Of a stretch of 64,000 bases of DNA, positions 62,168-64,000 are shown in pieces. The stretch is from an uncultured Prevotellaceae bacterium (lineage in GTDB: Bacteria; Bacteroidota; Bacteroidia; Bacteroidales; Bacteroidaceae), in contig CADCEQ010000002.1 in the NCBI GenBank assembly GCA_902800435.1, forward strand, positions 102,585-166,584. The letters are read 5' to 3'. Within the stretch, counting starts at the first letter, position 1. Each line of letters opens with the position of its first letter. A model generated the notes under the pieces. It had not been told where the DNA came from. It searched no databases and was given only the letters and a program-made list of their open reading frames with translations. The translations under genes and the position numbers were made by a program.

Positions 62168-63505
62168 TCAGACGATGGGCAGCGAAATACCGTTAATTTT
62201 CTGATAGACGTCGAGGGCATAGACATCGGTCATGCCCGAGATATAGTCGATGACAGCCATGAGCCGCGTCTCCAGGTCAGGGCTGTTGATGGCATACTGG
62301 CTGCTGACGCGGCCTATCAGTTGCTGCGAGTAGTAGCGCTCGGGGTGCATGATGGCCTCCACCATCTGCAGCATCAGCGTCTCCATGATTTTGTAACCCG
62401 ACAGCTCGACGTCGAGCACCACCTTGCTGCGGTAGATACGCTGCTTCGAGAGCTTGGCACACCGCTGGTAAGCCTCGGCCTGCAGCGGCGCAATGTGGTC
62501 TATCAGGCTGCCCGTGAACATGCCGGCAAGTATTTCCTGCTCGTGTTCTACGAACACCTTCACGCACTCGTTCTCAAGTTTGCCAATGACGCAGGCTCGC
62601 AGGTAGACCACTTTCTCGTTGTCGTCGGTGAGCCCTTCGTCGCCGATGCGCTGCAGGATATGATTTCTTGCGGTTTCATCGAAGAAGCCGAGCAGCAGCC
62701 CGGCTATCTCGTCGTAGCTCAGTAGCTTCAGTTTGTGGGCATCCTCCAGGTCCATAATCTCGTAGCAGATGTCGTCGGCGGCCTCCACCAAGTAGACCAG
62801 CGGGTGGCGCACGTAGCGCAGGGGTTCGCCAGGCTGCGAAATGCAGAAAATGCCCATCTCATCGGCTATCCGCTGATACATCTCCTTCTCTGAGTAGAAG
62901 AAGCCAAACTTCCCCTTCTTCGATGCCGCCGACGACGAGAAGGGGTATTTCACGATGCTGCCCAGCGTTGAGTAGGTCATCACGAAGCCGCCCACGCGGC
63001 GGCCCTCAAACTGGTGGGTCAGCAGTCGGAAGGCGTTGGCGTTGCCCTCGAAGTGGGTGATGTCGTCCCAGAACTCATGGCCGACGAGCCGCTGCAGGTC
63101 GCTGCCGGGCCCTTCGGTGAAGAAGGTCTGGATGGCCTTCTCGCCAGAGTGCCCGAACGGCGGGTTGCCCATGTCGTGAGCCAGACAGGCCGTCGCTACA
63201 ATTTGGCCGATTTCATCGAACAAAGTGTCCTTCAGTTCCTGATGCCGCTGCGTCAGCAGTCGCGCCACGTCGTTGCCCAACGACATGCCCACCGACGCCA
63301 CCTCTAAGGAGTGCGTCAGGCGGTTGTGCACAAACACGCTGCCCGGCAGCGGGAACACCTGCGTCTTGTTCTGCAGTCGGCGGAAGGGCGCCGAGAAGAT
63401 CAGCCGGTCGTAGTCACGTTTGAACTCAGTTCGGTCGTCGTGTCGTTCCGGGTGGCGGTGCTCCTGCCCCAGCCGCTTGTTGCTTATCAGTTGTTGCCAA
63501 TTCAT
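62168..63505 (-). CDS. dgt: Deoxyguanosinetriphosphate triphosphohydrolase (dGTPase)
   Basis: About 445 residues from the ATG at 63505. HD-domain motifs: His in RLTHSLEV, the HD pair in CLAHDMGNPPFGHSGEKAI, and a later Asp in EAADDICYEIMDLED. The enzyme splits dGTP to deoxyguanosine and triphosphate and so controls dNTP pools. The start is chosen because orthologues begin MNWQQL; an ATG 3 nt upstream is equally possible. The start is 9-12 nt after a -7 element, so the mRNA is practically leaderless. Confidence 0.94.
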   Translation of the reverse strand: MNWQQLISNKRLGQEHRHPERHDDRTEFKRDYDRLIFSAPFRRLQNKTQVFPLPGSVFVHNRLTHSLEVASVGMSLGNDVARLLTQRHQELKDTLFDEIGQIVATACLAHDMGNPPFGHSGEKAIQTFFTEGPGSDLQRLVGHEFWDDITHFEGNANAFRLLTHQFEGRRVGGFVMTYSTLGSIVKYPFSSSAASKKGKFGFFYSEKEMYQRIADEMGIFCISQPGEPLRYVRHPLVYLVEAADDICYEIMDLEDAHKLKLLSYDEIAGLLLGFFDETARNHILQRIGDEGLTDDNEKVVYLRACVIGKLENECVKVFVEHEQEILAGMFTGSLIDHIAPLQAEAYQRCAKLSKQRIYRSKVVLDVELSGYKIMETLMLQMVEAIMHPERYYSQQLIGRVSSQYAINSPDLETRLMAVIDYISGMTDVYALDVYQKINGISLPIV

Positions 63506-63517
63506 CATATCAAGGCG

Positions 63518-63525
63518 CAAAGTTA
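63518..63525 (-). promoter_or_regulatory. Bacteroidetes -7 promoter element for the dGTPase gene
   Basis: TAACTTTG on the minus strand, 9-12 nt before the start codon; predicts a leaderless mRNA. Confidence 0.64.
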
Positions 63526-64000
63526 CGAAAAAGCCGACTAACCACCAAACAATTCGCCCGCTTTTTTGGGACAGTATCTATTTAGACACAGAAAAATATA
63601 TCGGCATTTATTGAGGGAGGAATCAAAACCTGTCCTGCCGATTCTGTAGGAGCTGAGGGAAAAATTTCCCTGAGCTATTTTGCCCCATGCCGGTTCCATC
63701 TTTCTGATGACCTTAAGCCATTCGTGGTCATTTCGGTCATGGTCATTTTGGTCAAAATCGATTTCGGAAACGCGGTCATTGCTCACTATAATATAAATAT
63801 TTTCAATATTTATATTATAGTGACGATTTTGCCACCGTCCGTTTTCGATTTTGACAAATGACCAAAATGACCAAATGACCGCGCAACGTTTTTTTGCAAT
63901 ATGCCTTTGTCTAAATATGGTTTACTCGTTTTAGGCGTTGTTTTTTAACATTTTCGAATCCGTACGTACTTCGTTGACTCCTTACTCCAGAAAAGTTGAC
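63526..64000. repeat. Gene-free end region with nested inverted repeats
   Basis: No convincing gene is found in this stretch. It holds a 12-bp inverted repeat with one mismatch at 63651-63676 (AGCTGAGGGAAA), a perfect 18-bp inverted repeat with a 3-nt loop at 63784-63822 (CACTATAATATAAATATT), and around it GGTCATTT-type repeats at 63726-63754 whose complement (ATGACCAAA units) occurs at 63859-63880. The short minus-strand open frame at 63538-63786 runs through these repeats; its residues HEWLKVIRKMEPAWGKIAQG might be a relic of a gene, but I cannot assign it. Confidence 0.72.

Noticed and set aside
63538..63786. 82-residue minus-strand frame at the right end
   Set aside because: Its N-terminal residues (DQNDHDRNDH) come straight from the GGTCATTT repeats; at most a gene relic.

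Overview
The window looks like chromosomal DNA of a Bacteroidales bacterium, most likely Prevotella or a close relative. The Bacteroidetes -7 promoter element (TAnnTTTG) sits in front of 19 genes. Typical family markers are present: DUF4290, the rSAM/lipoprotein pair, OmpA-type porins with MKK-type signal peptides, a YfbK-type VWA lipoprotein and a PG_1098-like THUMP/methyltransferase. No rRNA, tRNA, phage, integrase, transposase or CRISPR array is visible. The window is dominated by housekeeping and envelope genes, with one large surface-glycan region.

Layout. 0-4.9 kb: tail of an upstream gene, two lipoproteins (serpin, VWA protein), a small secreted protein and a membrane-anchored metallophosphoesterase. 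4.99-13.6 kb: a tightly packed + strand operon with two LTA-synthase-like phosphotransferases flanking an MsbA-type lipid flippase, then an LpxL-type acyltransferase, a GT9 and a GT4. 13.6-15.2 kb, - strand: a WaaP/InaA-type sugar kinase and a LicD protein. 15.28-21.45 kb, + strand, divergent from LicD: DegT aminotransferase, a broken glucose-1-phosphate cytidylyltransferase, a second LicD, a UDP-glucuronate-decarboxylase-like enzyme, a UDP-glucose dehydrogenase and a GT4. Together these suggest lipid A/core assembly plus a glycan decorated with phosphodiester-linked groups. 21.4-31.6 kb, - strand: GNAT protein, ParE, a remarkable S41 protease fused to a BNR/LamG/dockerin-like protein, and a helix-hairpin-helix outer-membrane barrel protein. 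31.7-39.6 kb: OmpA porin, a THUMP-like methyltransferase/IMPase/DUF3237 operon, and S66 peptidase, M64 peptidase and RsbU-type phosphatase. 39.6-44.4 kb: rseP, dxr, comF, recX, prmC. 44.8-51.4 kb: CE1-like esterase, ribD, lipoprotein, ABCG-like transporter, RNase H-like protein. 51.4-57.5 kb: argS, MATE pump, rSAM/lipoprotein pair, M16 peptidase. 57.7-63.5 kb: OmpA porin, tsaB, DUF4290, murA (active-site Cys replaced by Asp), rimM, dGTPase. The last 480 bases hold nested inverted repeats and no convincing gene.

The most interesting signals are not in a classical island. (1) At least five conserved genes (LTA-synthase-like, parE twice, a methyltransferase, ribD, argS) carry in-frame insertions of short palindromic or minisatellite DNA, always at a loop or domain boundary. 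(2) A set of genes starts within 4-9 nt of the -7 promoter element and is probably translated from leaderless mRNA, in two cases from GTG. (3) A small deletion breaks the cytidylyltransferase and a larger one appears to have created the protease-BNR fusion. (4) The radical SAM/lipoprotein pair has no known product. Coordinates of starts were refined from the promoter position, family alignment knowledge and upstream overlaps.
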